NCBI RefSeq assembly: GCF_007827955.1
Contig: NZ_VITR01000002.1
Coordinates: 62,001-126,000, forward strand
DNA: 64,000 bases
DNA from: Nitrospirillum pindoramense
Lineage (GTDB): Bacteria > Pseudomonadota > Alphaproteobacteria > Azospirillales > Azospirillaceae
Direction: 5' to 3'
How positions within the stretch are numbered: the first letter of the stretch is position 1; every line of letters begins with the position of its first letter. Made by a program: the position numbers and the translations under genes. The notes under the pieces are model-generated. The model made no database searches and was not told the origin of the DNA. It saw only the letters and a program-made list of their open reading frames with translations. This document shows positions 1 to 8,260 of this stretch, one piece after another.

Positions 1-280
1 CGGGCACCTGTTCCGGAGGTGGCGGGGTCGGCTCGGCCTCCGCCTGCTGCGGCGGGGTGGGCGGTGTCGGGTCGGGCTGCGGCTCGGGCGCCTTGGGCGC
101 CGGCGGCTGCGGCGTCTCCGGCGGCTTGACCGAGGTGTTCGTCAGCTGGCTGATGTCCATCTCCACCGCCACCGGCTCATCCATGACCAGCGGTTCGCTT
201 TTCAGCAAAGGCAGGCCCAGGATCGCCAGCAGCAGCAGCGCGATGTGCAGGACGGTTGAAAAGATGATGGCCGGACGCAT
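1..280 (-). CDS. tolA: TolA-like cell-envelope protein, N-terminal part (runs off left edge)
   Basis: Only the first 93 codons are in the window. The start is the ATG at 280, encoding MRPAIIFSTVLHIALLLLAIL, a single hydrophobic segment that anchors the protein in the inner membrane with a very short cytoplasmic tail. After about residue 48 it becomes a proline/glutamate/glutamine-rich linker (PPETPQPPAPKAPEPQPDP), as in the periplasmic arm of TolA. It begins 20 bases after tolR and shares its strand with tolQ and tolR, so it should be the TolA subunit that links the TolQR proton channel to TolB/Pal at the outer membrane. The C-terminal domain is not visible, so a TonB-like protein cannot be excluded from this piece alone; the neighbours favour TolA. 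Confidence 0.85.
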   Translation of the reverse strand, partial: MRPAIIFSTVLHIALLLLAILGLPLLKSEPLVMDEPVAVEMDISQLTNTSVKPPETPQPPAPKAPEPQPDPTPPTPPQQAEAEPTPPPPEQVP

Positions 281-300
281 GGGACTGGTCTGGCTTCCTG

Positions 301-750
301 CTAATGACGGGCCGGGGCGTCGGGCAACTGCGCGATCAGCGACACCTTCTTGTAGCCAGCGCTGCTGATCGCCCCCATGACCTCGATGATGCGGCCATAG
401 GCCAGCGACTTGTCGCCCCGCACGAAGATGCGGGCGTCGGCGTTGTTCTGGCTGATGGCGGCCAGGCGCGGCACCAGGTCGGTCAGGTCCGTCTTGGTCT
501 CGTTCAGGTAGACATCGCCATTGTCGCGGATGGACACCACCAGCGGCTCATCCTGGCCGGGAAGGGCCGGGGCCTTGCTCTTGGGTAGGTCGACCGGCAC
601 ACCCACGGTCAGCAAGGGTGCGGTCACCATGAAGATGATGAGCAGCACCAGCATCACGTCCACCATGGGCGTCACGTTGATATCGGCCATGGGACGCGCG
701 CGGCGCCGCCCCCGGCCGGTGGACTGCTTTCCCGACAGCGACGCGCCCAT
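301..750 (-). CDS. tolR: Tol-Pal system protein TolR
   Basis: 149 aa ExbD/TolR-family subunit of the TolQR proton channel, which uses the proton motive force to drive TolA during outer-membrane constriction. A basic N-terminus (GRGRRRARPMADINVTPM) precedes one membrane segment, MVDVMLVLLIIFMVTAPLL, carrying the conserved Asp (D31) in the proton path. The rest is a periplasmic domain ending in a typical RGDKSLAYGRIIEVMGAISSAG stretch. The ATG at 750 lies directly after the tolQ stop and tolA follows 20 bases later, so the three are translated from one transcript. The D31 and family length make this assignment secure. Confidence 0.96.
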   Translation of the reverse strand: MGASLSGKQSTGRGRRRARPMADINVTPMVDVMLVLLIIFMVTAPLLTVGVPVDLPKSKAPALPGQDEPLVVSIRDNGDVYLNETKTDLTDLVPRLAAISQNNADARIFVRGDKSLAYGRIIEVMGAISSAGYKKVSLIAQLPDAPARH

Positions 751-751
751 G

Positions 752-1480
752 TCAGCCCCGCTCTTCCAGGTGGCGTTGCAGGATGGCGCTGAATTCCGTC
801 ACGAACGAGTCCAGCCGGTCGCCGAAGCGGGCGATGTCGGAGGAGAACTTGTTGTAGGCGATGCTGGCCGGGATGGCGGCCACCAGGCCCAGGGCCGTGG
901 CGAACAGCGCCTCGGCGATGGAGGGGGCCACGACCGCCAGACTGGTGTTGCCGGCCGCCGCGATGCTGGTGAAGCTGTGCATGATGCCCCACACCGTGCC
1001 CAGGAGGCCGACGAAGGGGGCGTTGGACCCGACGGTGGCCAGCACGGTGATGTAGCGTTCCGTCTGCGCCATTTCGCGGCTGACGGTGACGGACATGACG
1101 CGCTCGATGCGCTGGGCCAGGTTGGCGCGCATAGCGCCGGAGGATGTCAGCCCGCGCTCGTTGGCGTGGCGCCATTCGCGCATGCCGGCGGCGAAGGTGG
1201 CGGACAGCGGATCGCTGGGGGCCTTGCCCACTTCCTCATACAGTTGGTCCAGCGAGCCGCCGGACCAGAATTGCTCCTCGAAATCAGCGGCGGCGGCCTT
1301 CATGCGGCGCAGCTTCACCGATTTGTCGAAGATGATGGCCCACACCCAGACCGAGGCCGCCAACAGCCCCAGCATGATGGCCTTGACCAGCCAGTTGGCC
1401 GTCATGAACAGGCTGAGGGCCGAGATGTCCGCCGTCGGATTGGCGCCCAGGGCCACGAAATTCATGATCTGATGCTGCAT
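752..1480 (-). CDS. tolQ: Tol-Pal system protein TolQ
   Basis: About 242 aa MotA/TolQ/ExbB-family proton-channel subunit. The first membrane segment is near the N-terminus (WLVKAIMLGLLAASVWVWAIIF); the other two lie in the C-terminal half around LATVGSNAPFVGLLGTVWGIM and VVAPSIAEALFATALGLVAAIPA, which hold the conserved family motifs. I chose the ATG at 1480 (MQHQIMNF) because a GGAAGAG-like ribosome site sits about 11 bases upstream. A GTG at 1492 that overlaps the ybgC stop is also in frame but its spacing is poor. It works with TolR and TolA in cell-envelope energisation at the division site. Confidence 0.95.
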   Translation of the reverse strand: MQHQIMNFVALGANPTADISALSLFMTANWLVKAIMLGLLAASVWVWAIIFDKSVKLRRMKAAAADFEEQFWSGGSLDQLYEEVGKAPSDPLSATFAAGMREWRHANERGLTSSGAMRANLAQRIERVMSVTVSREMAQTERYITVLATVGSNAPFVGLLGTVWGIMHSFTSIAAAGNTSLAVVAPSIAEALFATALGLVAAIPASIAYNKFSSDIARFGDRLDSFVTEFSAILQRHLEERG

Positions 1481-1488
1481 CGCCACTC

Positions 1489-2079
1489 TCACTCTTCCAA
1501 CGGGGCGCCCGCCGGCGCGCCGTCACCCTTCGAATTGATCTTTTCGCCGTCGCCGCGGCGTGTGTTGTCACCGGAGTCGCGGACCACGCCCAAGCGGGCG
1601 AAGGCCTGCGCCACCGGCGCCGGGACCCGCACCGCCCGGCCTTGGGCGTTGATGCAGGCCAGTTTCAGGCTCAACCGGACCAGGGTTTGGGCGTCGCCGC
1701 CGACCATGGCCGACGGCATGCTGCCACCACTTTGTGGCCGGTATATGGTCTGTTCCGCTAAAACCGTGGCGCCGGTGACACCGGTGATGCGGCTGCGCAC
1801 CTCCAGCGTTTCCTCCAGCCGCGCCGGCGCCAGGAAGTCCATGACACAGCGGCGCACCGCGAAGGCGACACCGGTGGCCGCCACCTGTTCCGCATGCGGC
1901 ACGCCCAGAACCCGCAGCATTTCCGTCCGCGCCCGCTCGGCATAGCGCAGGTAGTTGGCGTGGTAGACGATACCGCCGGCGTCCGTGTCCTCGTAATAGA
2001 CCCGGACGGGGAAGTGGTGGACGTCGCCCACCATGTAGCCGGACAAGTGGGAAACAGAGCGGGTCGGCGCCTCAGACAT
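1489..2079 (-). CDS. ybgC: Acyl-CoA thioesterase of the YbgC/Tol-Pal-associated family
   Basis: 196 aa single hotdog-fold thioesterase. The signature is at the N-terminus, [29 protein letters not shown], with the catalytic Asp in YEDTDAGG. The family hydrolyses short or long acyl-CoA or acyl-ACP thioesters in the cytoplasm and is found beside tolQRA in most Proteobacteria. The ATG at 2079 overlaps the ruvB stop by 8 bases, which ties it to the ruv genes as well. The last ~45 residues (after [18 protein letters not shown]) form a polar tail not typical of the core fold, so the protein is somewhat longer than the usual ~135-150 aa. Confidence 0.92.
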   Translation of the reverse strand: MSEAPTRSVSHLSGYMVGDVHHFPVRVYYEDTDAGGIVYHANYLRYAERARTEMLRVLGVPHAEQVAATGVAFAVRRCVMDFLAPARLEETLEVRSRITGVTGATVLAEQTIYRPQSGGSMPSAMVGGDAQTLVRLSLKLACINAQGRAVRVPAPVAQAFARLGVVRDSGDNTRRGDGEKINSKGDGAPAGAPLEE

Positions 2080-3157
2080 CCGGCCCCTCCTCCGCATCCG
2101 GCTCCCCGCCGATTGCGCCCAGCAGGTCCAGTTGACGCGCCGGGGTGGCCACCGGGGCGGGCAGGCCCAGGTAACGATAGCCCATGTCGGTCAGCAGGCG
2201 GCCGCGCGGCGTGCGCTGCAGCAGGCCCTGCTGGATCAGATAGGGCTCGATCACCTCTTCCAGCACGTCGCGCTGTTCCGACAGGGCGGCCGCCAGCGTC
2301 TCCACCCCCACCGGGCCACCGCCGTAGTTGTTGGCGATGCAGTTGAGGTAGCGCCGGTCCATGGCGTCGAATCCCAGGCGGTCGACCTCCAGCCGGGTCA
2401 GGGCGATGTCGGCGGCGCGGGCGTCGATGACCTCCGCCCCCGCCACGGCGGCGAAGTCGCGCACACGGCGCAGCAGCCGGCCCGCCACGCGCGGCGTGCC
2501 GCGCGACCGGCGCGCGATTTCCAGGGCGCCCTCGGGCAGCAGCGGCATGTCCAGCAGGCGGGCGGCGCGGCTGACGATCAACTGCAACTCCTCCGGCTCA
2601 TAGAACTGCATGCGCAGCGGAATGCCGAACCGCTCCCGCAAGGGCCGGGTGATGAGGCCGGAGCGGGTGGTGGCGCCCACCAGGGTGAAGGGCGGCAGGT
2701 CGATGCGGACAGAGCGCGCGGCCGGCCCCTCACCAATGATGAGGTCCAGGTGGAAATCCTCCATGGCCGGATAGAGGATTTCCTCCACCGCTGGTGACAG
2801 GCGGTGGATCTCATCAATGAACAGCACGTCATGCGGCTGCAGATTGGTCAGCAGGGCCGCCAGGTCGCCCGCTTTGGCGATGACCGGGCCGGAGGTGGCG
2901 CGGAATCCGGCCCCCATCTCCTTGGCCACGATCTGGGCCAGGGTGGTCTTGCCCAGGCCCGGCGGCCCGAACAGCAATACGTGGTCCAGCGACTCGCCGC
3001 GCGACCGGGCAGCCTGGATGAAGATGGACAGGTTCTCGCGCACCTGTTTCTGGCCGGTGAAGTCGGCCAGCGTCATGGGGCGCAGCGACACGTCCTGCCC
3101 ATCGCCGGCGGTGCGCTCGCGACTGACCAGGCGATCCGACTCCGGGCCGCCGCTCAT
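2072..3157 (-). CDS. ruvB: Holliday junction branch migration DNA helicase RuvB
   Basis: 361 aa AAA+ motor that, as a hexamer held by RuvA, drives branch migration of Holliday junctions during recombinational repair. Visible motifs in order: [12 protein letters not shown] near the N-terminus, Walker [12 protein letters not shown], Walker B FIDEIHRL, sensor and arginine-finger region [19 protein letters not shown], and the C-terminal winged helix around [14 protein letters not shown]. It overlaps ruvA by 4 bases (ATGA) and ybgC by 8, giving a tightly coupled ruvC-ruvA-ruvB-ybgC order. Length and motifs are standard for the family. Confidence 0.98.
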   Translation of the reverse strand: MSGGPESDRLVSRERTAGDGQDVSLRPMTLADFTGQKQVRENLSIFIQAARSRGESLDHVLLFGPPGLGKTTLAQIVAKEMGAGFRATSGPVIAKAGDLAALLTNLQPHDVLFIDEIHRLSPAVEEILYPAMEDFHLDLIIGEGPAARSVRIDLPPFTLVGATTRSGLITRPLRERFGIPLRMQFYEPEELQLIVSRAARLLDMPLLPEGALEIARRSRGTPRVAGRLLRRVRDFAAVAGAEVIDARAADIALTRLEVDRLGFDAMDRRYLNCIANNYGGGPVGVETLAAALSEQRDVLEEVIEPYLIQQGLLQRTPRGRLLTDMGYRYLGLPAPVATPARQLDLLGAIGGEPDAEEGPDV

Positions 3158-3783
3158 GCGCTCAATTCCTTAAGCCCGGCGCGAATCAGTTCGGAGACGC
3201 CTGCCTCGGGCCCCAGGCGGGCGGCGCAGGCGGTGACGGCGGCGAAAGCCTCCAGCCGCTTGTAGCCCAGATTGACCAGGGCGGAGACGGCGTCGGCCAC
3301 GGCGCCATTGGTGGCGGGCACGGCCGCCGCGTCCGTCTTGCCGGGAGCGGTGCCGGCCAGGGTGGGGGCCAGCGCCAGCGCAGGCACCTTGTCCTTCAGT
3401 TCGCTGATCATGCGGGTGGCCAGTTTGGGCCCCACGCCATCAGCCTGGGTCAGCGCCGTCTTGTCCTGGGCCATCAGGGCCTGGGCGATCTGTTCCGGCG
3501 ACAGCACGGACAGCACGGCAAGGGCCACGCGGGCGCCCACCCCCTGCACCGTCGTCAGCAGGCGGAACCAGTCCCGCTCCGCCACGTCGGCGAAGGCGAA
3601 CAGCTGCATCTTGTCTTCCGACACCCACATCTCGGTCAGGACCGACACGGCCTCCCCCGTGCCCCCCAAGCGGCGCAGGGTGCGGGAGGAGGCGGAGACG
3701 AGATAGCCCACCCCGCCCACATCAATGATGGCCCAGTCCAGGCCGGTGCTGTCCAGAAGACCCTTCAGCTTGGCGATCATCAT
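3154..3783 (-). CDS. ruvA: Holliday junction branch migration protein RuvA
   Basis: 209 aa junction-binding subunit. The N-terminal OB fold begins [31 protein letters not shown]. The helix-hairpin-helix region carries [18 protein letters not shown] and [18 protein letters not shown], which contact the four DNA arms. The C-terminal domain ([23 protein letters not shown]) binds RuvB. Two consecutive ATG codons at 3783 and 3780 are both possible starts; the reading frame stays open further upstream inside ruvC, but that part does not resemble RuvA. Sits between ruvC and ruvB on the minus strand. Confidence 0.97.
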   Translation of the reverse strand: MMIAKLKGLLDSTGLDWAIIDVGGVGYLVSASSRTLRRLGGTGEAVSVLTEMWVSEDKMQLFAFADVAERDWFRLLTTVQGVGARVALAVLSVLSPEQIAQALMAQDKTALTQADGVGPKLATRMISELKDKVPALALAPTLAGTAPGKTDAAAVPATNGAVADAVSALVNLGYKRLEAFAAVTACAARLGPEAGVSELIRAGLKELSA

Positions 3784-3802
3784 GCGGCCCCCGCGTGGGT
3801 GT

Positions 3803-4327
3803 TCATCGGGCCGCCCCCGCCATGATGCCGCCCACCAGGCGCCGGGTCTGGCTATGGTGGGCGTGGCAGATGGCGACGGCCAGGGCGTCGGCGGCATCGG
3901 CCTTGGACAATTGAAAGCCGGGAAGCAGCATGCGCACCATGGCCTGTACCTGCGTCTTGTCGGCGTGACCGGCGCCCACCACCGATTTCTTCACCAGGTT
4001 GGGCGGGTATTCCGACACGGGCAGCCCTTCGCGCGCCGGGGCCAGCAGGGCGATGCCCCGCGCCTGCCCCAGCTTCAGGGTGGAAACGGGGTTCTTGTTC
4101 ACGAAGGTCTCTTCCACCGCGGCCTCATCCGGCGTCCAGGTCCGTATGATGTCCTGCAAACCTTCGTACAGGGTGACGAGACGGCGGGCCAAATCGTCCC
4201 GGTCGTTGGAATGCACGACCCCGTCGGCGACATGCGTCAACCGGTTGCCGGAAACGTCGATGACGCCCCAGCCCATGTTGCGCAGTCCCGGATCAAGGCC
4301 CAGCACGCGGATCGACCGATCCCCCAT
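3803..4327 (-). CDS. ruvC: Crossover junction endodeoxyribonuclease RuvC
   Basis: 174 aa RNase H-fold resolvase that cuts Holliday junctions symmetrically as a dimer. The acidic catalytic set is visible: Asp in [17 protein letters not shown], Glu in [12 protein letters not shown], and the C-terminal Asp pair in [16 protein letters not shown]. First gene of the ruvCAB run; ruvA starts 19 bases downstream and yebC lies 26 bases upstream on the same strand, an order common in Proteobacteria. Length is normal. Confidence 0.97.
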   Translation of the reverse strand: MGDRSIRVLGLDPGLRNMGWGVIDVSGNRLTHVADGVVHSNDRDDLARRLVTLYEGLQDIIRTWTPDEAAVEETFVNKNPVSTLKLGQARGIALLAPAREGLPVSEYPPNLVKKSVVGAGHADKTQVQAMVRMLLPGFQLSKADAADALAVAICHAHHSQTRRLVGGIMAGAAR

Positions 4328-4353
4328 GGCCGCCGTCCCCCTTACCGTCCGGC

Positions 4354-5103
4354 TTAGCCCAGCTTCTCCAGAAGCTCCGGCGACAGCTCGAAGTTGCCGA
4401 TGACGTTCTGCACGTCGTCGCTGTCGTCCAGCACGTCCAGCAGCTTCAGCAGGCTCTGCGCCGCGTCTTCCGACGGGGCCACCGTGTTCAGCGGCTGCCA
4501 GGTCAGCTTGGCGCCTTCCGGCGCGCCGAACTTGGCTTCCAGCGCGTCGCGCACCTCACCCAGGCTGTCCACGCCGGTGATGATGGAGTGGTTCTCCTCA
4601 TCGCTGCTGACATCGTCGGCGCCGGCCTCGATGGCGGCCTCCAGCACGGTGTCGGCATCCGCCACGGCGGCCGGGTAGGTGATCAGGCCGATGCGGTTGA
4701 ACATGAAGCTGACCGAATTGGTCTCGCCCAGCGTGCCGCCGTGCTTGGAGAAGGCGGAGCGCACTTCCGAGGCGGTGCGGTTGCGGTTGTCGGTCAGCGC
4801 CTCGACGATCAGGGCGACACCGCCGGGACCGTAGCCCTCGTACCGCACCTCATCATAGTTGGTGTCGTCGCCGGCGCCGGGCGTGCCCTGCTTGATGGCG
4901 CGGTCGATGCGGTCGCGCGGCATGTTCTGCACACGCGCGGCCTGGATGGCGGCGCGCAGGCGCGGGTTGTGGCCGGGGTCGGGCAGGCCTGCCTTGGCGG
5001 CCACGGTGATTTCACGCGCAAGCTTGTTGAACAGCTTGGACCGCTTGACGTCCTGGGCGCCCTTGCGGTGCATGATGTTCTTGAACTGTGAATGTCCAGC
5101 CAT
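4354..5103 (-). CDS. yebC: YebC/TACO1 family protein (YebC/PmpR-type)
   Basis: 249 aa. The N-terminus [18 protein letters not shown] is the family signature, followed by [30 protein letters not shown]. Family members act either as DNA-binding transcriptional regulators or, as shown more recently for several members, as translation factors that relieve ribosome stalling at proline runs; which role applies here cannot be read from the sequence. It is first in the yebC-ruvC-ruvA-ruvB row. A TATAAG element on the minus strand at 5151-5156 could be the -10 for this operon, but I could not find a convincing -35. Confidence 0.95.
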   Translation of the reverse strand: MAGHSQFKNIMHRKGAQDVKRSKLFNKLAREITVAAKAGLPDPGHNPRLRAAIQAARVQNMPRDRIDRAIKQGTPGAGDDTNYDEVRYEGYGPGGVALIVEALTDNRNRTASEVRSAFSKHGGTLGETNSVSFMFNRIGLITYPAAVADADTVLEAAIEAGADDVSSDEENHSIITGVDSLGEVRDALEAKFGAPEGAKLTWQPLNTVAPSEDAAQSLLKLLDVLDDSDDVQNVIGNFELSPELLEKLG

Positions 5104-5368
5104 GGGACCCTGAACTCTATATGGGGTTGAGCGGGGGTATATCCGGGCAGCTTATACCACATATTGTGGCATCAGGCACGCCCAGGGACAGACCTGGGGG
5201 CACTGCTTGCCACAGGCTTGTCACAGGACGATGCTTTCCGTCCGAGGTACGGCGGCTTTATGGCGGAATTCCGGCAATGTCGCCAAGGCGGTTTCTGCAA
5301 CGCACCCCGGAAAGGGGCTTGGACGTCCCCACCGCGCCCAGTTTCAGCCCAGGATTTCAGGCCAGGAT

Positions 5369-6199
5369 TCAGCCGAGCACGGGGATGGCCTGCGCCAGAC
5401 GGCCACCGACGCGGACCGCCTCCGCCCGCACGGCCAGGCCGGTGCGGTCGTCCGTTTCGACGAACACGCCGCAGACGCTGACCGTGGCGTCATTCTCCGC
5501 CGGGGTCAGGCGATCGGTCGGCAGCTTGCGCGTCAGGCGCAGCACCGCCGCCTCCTTCTTCATGCCGATGACGCTGTCATAGTCGCCGCACATGCCGGCG
5601 TCGGTCTGATAGGCGGTGCGACCGTTCAGGATCTGGGTGTCGGCGGTGGGCGTGTGGGTATGCGTCCCCACCACCAGGGTGACGCGGCCATCGCAGAAAT
5701 GGCCCATCGCCATCTTTTCCGACGACGCCTCGCCATGCACGTCGATGACGATGGCGTCCGCCGCGTTGGGGCCCAGGCGATAGGTGCGCAGCACCTTCTC
5801 CACCGCGGCGAAAGGGTCATCCAGCGCATCCATGAACAGGCGGGCCATGACGTTGACCACCAGCACCTTGCGCCGCCCGTCACGCGTCGGCAGCAGCGAG
5901 GCGCCACGGCCGGGCGTGCCCTCCGGATAGTTCAGCGGGCGCAGCACGTTAGGCAGGCGGTCGATCTGCCCCACCAGTTCCTTCTGGTCCCAGACGTGGT
6001 TGCCCGTGGTCAGGCAGTCGACGCCGGCGGCGAAGAACTCCTGCGCGATCTTCTCGGTAATGCCGAAGCCGCCGGCCGCGTTCTCGCCGTTCACGACGAC
6101 GAAGTCCAGCGCCAGCGCCTTGCGCAGAGTCGGCAGGTGCCGCATCACGCCATCGCGGCCACTGCGGCCCACCACGTCACCCAGGAACAACAACCGCAT
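5369..6199 (-). CDS. YmdB-type (TIGR00282) metallophosphoesterase
   Basis: 276 aa from the ATG at 6199. The protein opens MRLLFLGDVVGRSGRDGVM, the metal-binding GDVVG motif of the TIGR00282 group, followed by FVVVNGENAAGGFGIT, LTTGNHVWDQKEL and VVGTHTHTPTAD, the metal ligands of calcineurin-like phosphoesterases. The Bacillus relative YmdB hydrolyses 2',3'- and 3',5'-cyclic nucleotides and affects biofilm and sporulation decisions; the alphaproteobacterial copies are little studied. It follows the formyl-THF cyclo-ligase gene by 26 bases and is probably co-transcribed with it. Family assignment is firm, physiological substrate unknown. Confidence 0.9.
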   Translation of the reverse strand: MRLLFLGDVVGRSGRDGVMRHLPTLRKALALDFVVVNGENAAGGFGITEKIAQEFFAAGVDCLTTGNHVWDQKELVGQIDRLPNVLRPLNYPEGTPGRGASLLPTRDGRRKVLVVNVMARLFMDALDDPFAAVEKVLRTYRLGPNAADAIVIDVHGEASSEKMAMGHFCDGRVTLVVGTHTHTPTADTQILNGRTAYQTDAGMCGDYDSVIGMKKEAAVLRLTRKLPTDRLTPAENDATVSVCGVFVETDDRTGLAVRAEAVRVGGRLAQAIPVLG

Positions 6200-6225
6200 G
6201 ACCCAACCTCGATAAAAGAACGGGC

Positions 6226-6936
6226 TCAGCGCTTGGGGCGCTGCCCGGCCCGAACGGCGTAGCGTTCGGTGACGATCCAATCCAATGCCTGGTCATGCGC
6301 GTCGCACGGCACCTTGTCCAGTTCCTGGTCGGCAAAAGCGATACCCACCGCCTGGATGGCGCGCTCCCGCCGCAACTGGGCCAGGGTACGGTCATAAAAA
6401 CCGGCGCCATAGCCCAGACGGCGGCCCCGCCGGTCGAAGGCCAGCAGCGGCACCAGCACCACGTCCGGCACCACGGCGCCCCCCCCAGGCGCAGCCTCCT
6501 CCATCGGGGCGGGCACGCCCATGATGTCGGGTGACAGCAGGGTGCCGGGCCACCAGCGGCGGAACAGCAGGGGCAGGCCCTTGGCCTGGCAGACCGGCAG
6601 GGCCCCCTTGATGCCGGTGGCGACAGCGCGGTGCATCAGTGGGCGGGGGTCGATCTCATCCCCCACCGGCCAGTAGAAGGCAACGGTCAGACCCACCGGG
6701 GCCAAGCCGTCGGTGATCTTGGGCAGGGTGTCGAGGAAATTGTCGGCCAGGGCCTTGGAGGCCGCCGCGCGGTCCAACTCCAGGGCGGCGCGAACGCGGC
6801 GGGCGGATGTCCGTACCGACTTCTTGGCGGCGCGCGCCGCCTCCTCCGCCGAGGGGTGGGGGGCGACAGGATCCGGACCTGTCGCGGCGGCGGGGACCAG
6901 GGAGGCGTCGTGGGTACGGGACGATGCGGCGGTCAC
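6226..6936 (-). CDS. 5-formyltetrahydrofolate cyclo-ligase
   Basis: About 236 aa. ATP-dependent conversion of 5-formyl-THF to 5,10-methenyl-THF, in the cytoplasm. The C-terminal signature is clear: VPLLAFDRRGRRLGYGAGFYDRTLAQLR, with IGIAFADQELDKVPCDAHDQALD further on and FYWPVGDEIDPRPLM upstream. The reading frame is open back to 7044, but that part overlaps the 6S RNA, so a GTG at 6936 (VTAASSRTHDASL) with GAGGGA about 10 bases upstream is my preferred start. The gene order zapA - 6S RNA - cyclo-ligase is the same as ygfE-ssrS-ygfA in enteric bacteria, where the RNA and mRNA are co-transcribed. Confidence 0.9.
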   Translation of the reverse strand: MTAASSRTHDASLVPAAATGPDPVAPHPSAEEAARAAKKSVRTSARRVRAALELDRAAASKALADNFLDTLPKITDGLAPVGLTVAFYWPVGDEIDPRPLMHRAVATGIKGALPVCQAKGLPLLFRRWWPGTLLSPDIMGVPAPMEEAAPGGGAVVPDVVLVPLLAFDRRGRRLGYGAGFYDRTLAQLRRERAIQAVGIAFADQELDKVPCDAHDQALDWIVTERYAVRAGQRPKR

Positions 6937-7000
6937 GGGAAGATGGGGTCCCTCGAAGGATGGCCCGGACCTTGTCGTCAGGGACCGGAGGGCGAAGAGG

Positions 7001-7170
7001 TCTGGAAGGAGCCGCGACGGCCGATGGACAAGCGTATCCTCCACGGCCTGCCAAGGCAGGTGGGAGCCATATGTCCGACACCACGGCGTCGGCAGGGACA
7101 GCCCCCTAGAGGATTGGGTATCGGCCCTGGGGATAATGCGTCCTGTCGAACCGCGCAGCCCCCTTCCAGA
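7001..7170 (-). ncRNA. ssrS: 6S RNA (RNA polymerase-sequestering regulatory RNA)
   Basis: About 170 nt on the minus strand between zapA and the 5-formyl-THF cyclo-ligase gene, the conserved place for 6S RNA. The ends pair: TCTGGAAGG at the 5' end (7170-7162) with CCTTCCAGA at the 3' end (7009-7001), nine pairs, continued inward by GCG/CGC and CGG/CCG pairs around a bulge. A promoter at 7176-7204 would start transcription just at this 5' end. 6S RNA mimics an open promoter and holds the housekeeping holoenzyme in stationary phase. I did not fold the central bubble in detail, so the exact 3' end is approximate. Confidence 0.75.
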
Positions 7171-7175
7171 ACCCT

Positions 7176-7204
7176 AATTTAGGAGCGATCCAGCCTGGCC
7201 GCAA
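7176..7204 (-). promoter_or_regulatory. Predicted promoter of the 6S RNA, inside the 3' end of zapA
   Basis: Reading the minus strand: TTGCGG (7204-7199), a 17-base spacer, then TAAATT (7181-7176). Transcription would begin about 7 bases later, at the first base of the 6S RNA closing stem. It overlaps the last codons and stop of zapA. Confidence 0.6.
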
Positions 7205-7529
7205 TGTCTTCGATGCGTTTTGCCAGGCTATCGACGGCGGCGATGACGCTTTCGTCCTCTGCGCGGGGCGCAGGGGTCGGGTCCTGCGCCGGCACGGGCG
7301 CCGGACGGCGGGGGCCGCCCAGCTCCGCCCGCAGGTCGAAAATCTCGTCGGCCAGCATGAGGGCGGTCAGCACCAGCAGCTGCGTCTCGCTGCCGCCGGA
7401 GGCGTCATGCGCCACCTCGCGCAGGCGGGCGTCGACGTAAGAGCCAAGCTCGCGCAGGCGCTGTTCCTGGCCATCGTCGCAGGCCAGGCCATAGGGGCGT
7501 CCATTCAGGATGATGTCCACGCGGGCCAT
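7179..7529 (-). CDS. zapA: Cell division protein ZapA
   Basis: 116 aa. MARVDIILNGRPYGLACDDGQEQRLRELGSYVDARL is the ZapA N-terminal domain, followed by LLVLTALMLADEIFDLRAEL and a polar, partly coiled-coil tail ending AKRIEDIAARLDRS. ZapA binds FtsZ and stabilises Z-ring bundling at midcell. The DUF4164-type gene ends 6 bases upstream and the 6S RNA starts 8 bases downstream. The start ATG at 7529 fits the family length. Confidence 0.92.
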   Translation of the reverse strand: MARVDIILNGRPYGLACDDGQEQRLRELGSYVDARLREVAHDASGGSETQLLVLTALMLADEIFDLRAELGGPRRPAPVPAQDPTPAPRAEDESVIAAVDSLAKRIEDIAARLDRS

Positions 7530-7535
7530 CTGTAA

Positions 7536-7790
7536 TCAGTCCTCCAGCACCGCACGCAGCTGCCCGATGGTCCGGTCCAGCCGCTCCGACAAGGCCGCGG
7601 TCGCGGCCTTGGCACCCTGTTCCCGCCCCTCCGCCGCCGCCAGCGCCCGCTCCAGCTCGGCGATGCGGGCCTTGGCCGCGTCGTCTTCGCCAGGAACGGC
7701 CACCGGCTGAGCGAGGCGGCGTTCCAGCGCACCATCCAGAATAAGGACGGCGGCATCCAGACGATCCAGCGCGGTCTTCAGTCTATCCAT
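7536..7790 (-). CDS. DUF4164-like small coiled-coil protein upstream of zapA
   Basis: 84 aa from the ATG at 7790 (MDRLKTALDRLDAAVLILDGALERRL); an earlier in-frame start at 7829 would add 13 residues without family-like sequence. Most of the protein is heptad-like helix (AKARIAELERALAAAEGREQ, AATAALSERLDRTIGQLRAVLED). Small coiled-coil proteins of this kind (DUF4164) precede zapA in many alphaproteobacteria and may play a ZapB-like part in Z-ring organisation; that role is inference from position and coiled-coil character. Confidence 0.8.
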   Translation of the reverse strand: MDRLKTALDRLDAAVLILDGALERRLAQPVAVPGEDDAAKARIAELERALAAAEGREQGAKAATAALSERLDRTIGQLRAVLED

Positions 7791-8260
7791 GGAATGGAAT
7801 GGGTCCGGTTGGCAATGGCCAGATGGCAAGGGACGATGTCAGGCGGAATAGGATGGATCAAGCTGTGGCGTCGAATAAAGAAAGAAAGCGGCGGGGACCA
7901 GCGAAAAACGGCCAAGGCGGAGGCCAGGGCGGGACCAGGGCGCGGAATGAGTGCAAGAACGGGCGGCAAAGACCCTGCGGACACAGGCGTTAACGCTGGC
8001 CGCGCTTGCAGTTTTCAGAGGGCCCCGGACCTTGACGCGGCCGGCAGTGGCGGTCATGGTGCCGCCGCCCCTCGCGCCCGGATTGTGCGCGCACGACACC
8101 CGGCAAAAGGGTGGTGCGGCGGCGCAGATGATCGGGAGCATCGGGCCCGGGATCGATTCCCGGGAAGGCCCTTCCCGTGGCGGCTTTCCCGGACGGCCCC
8201 TGAGCGCCACCGAACAACGCCACTGAACAGCGCACCCGCTTGATGAAAGGCCCTCTGCCC
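7791..8260. other. Intergenic region between the divergent zapA and tkt units
   Basis: About 470 bases with no convincing gene on either strand. An inverted CCCGGG...CCCGGG pair flanks ATCGATT around 8145-8165. The region must carry promoters for both divergent units, but I could not pick a clear -35/-10 pair. AAAGG at 8246-8250 is a plausible ribosome site for the tkt ATG at 8261. Confidence 0.5.
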
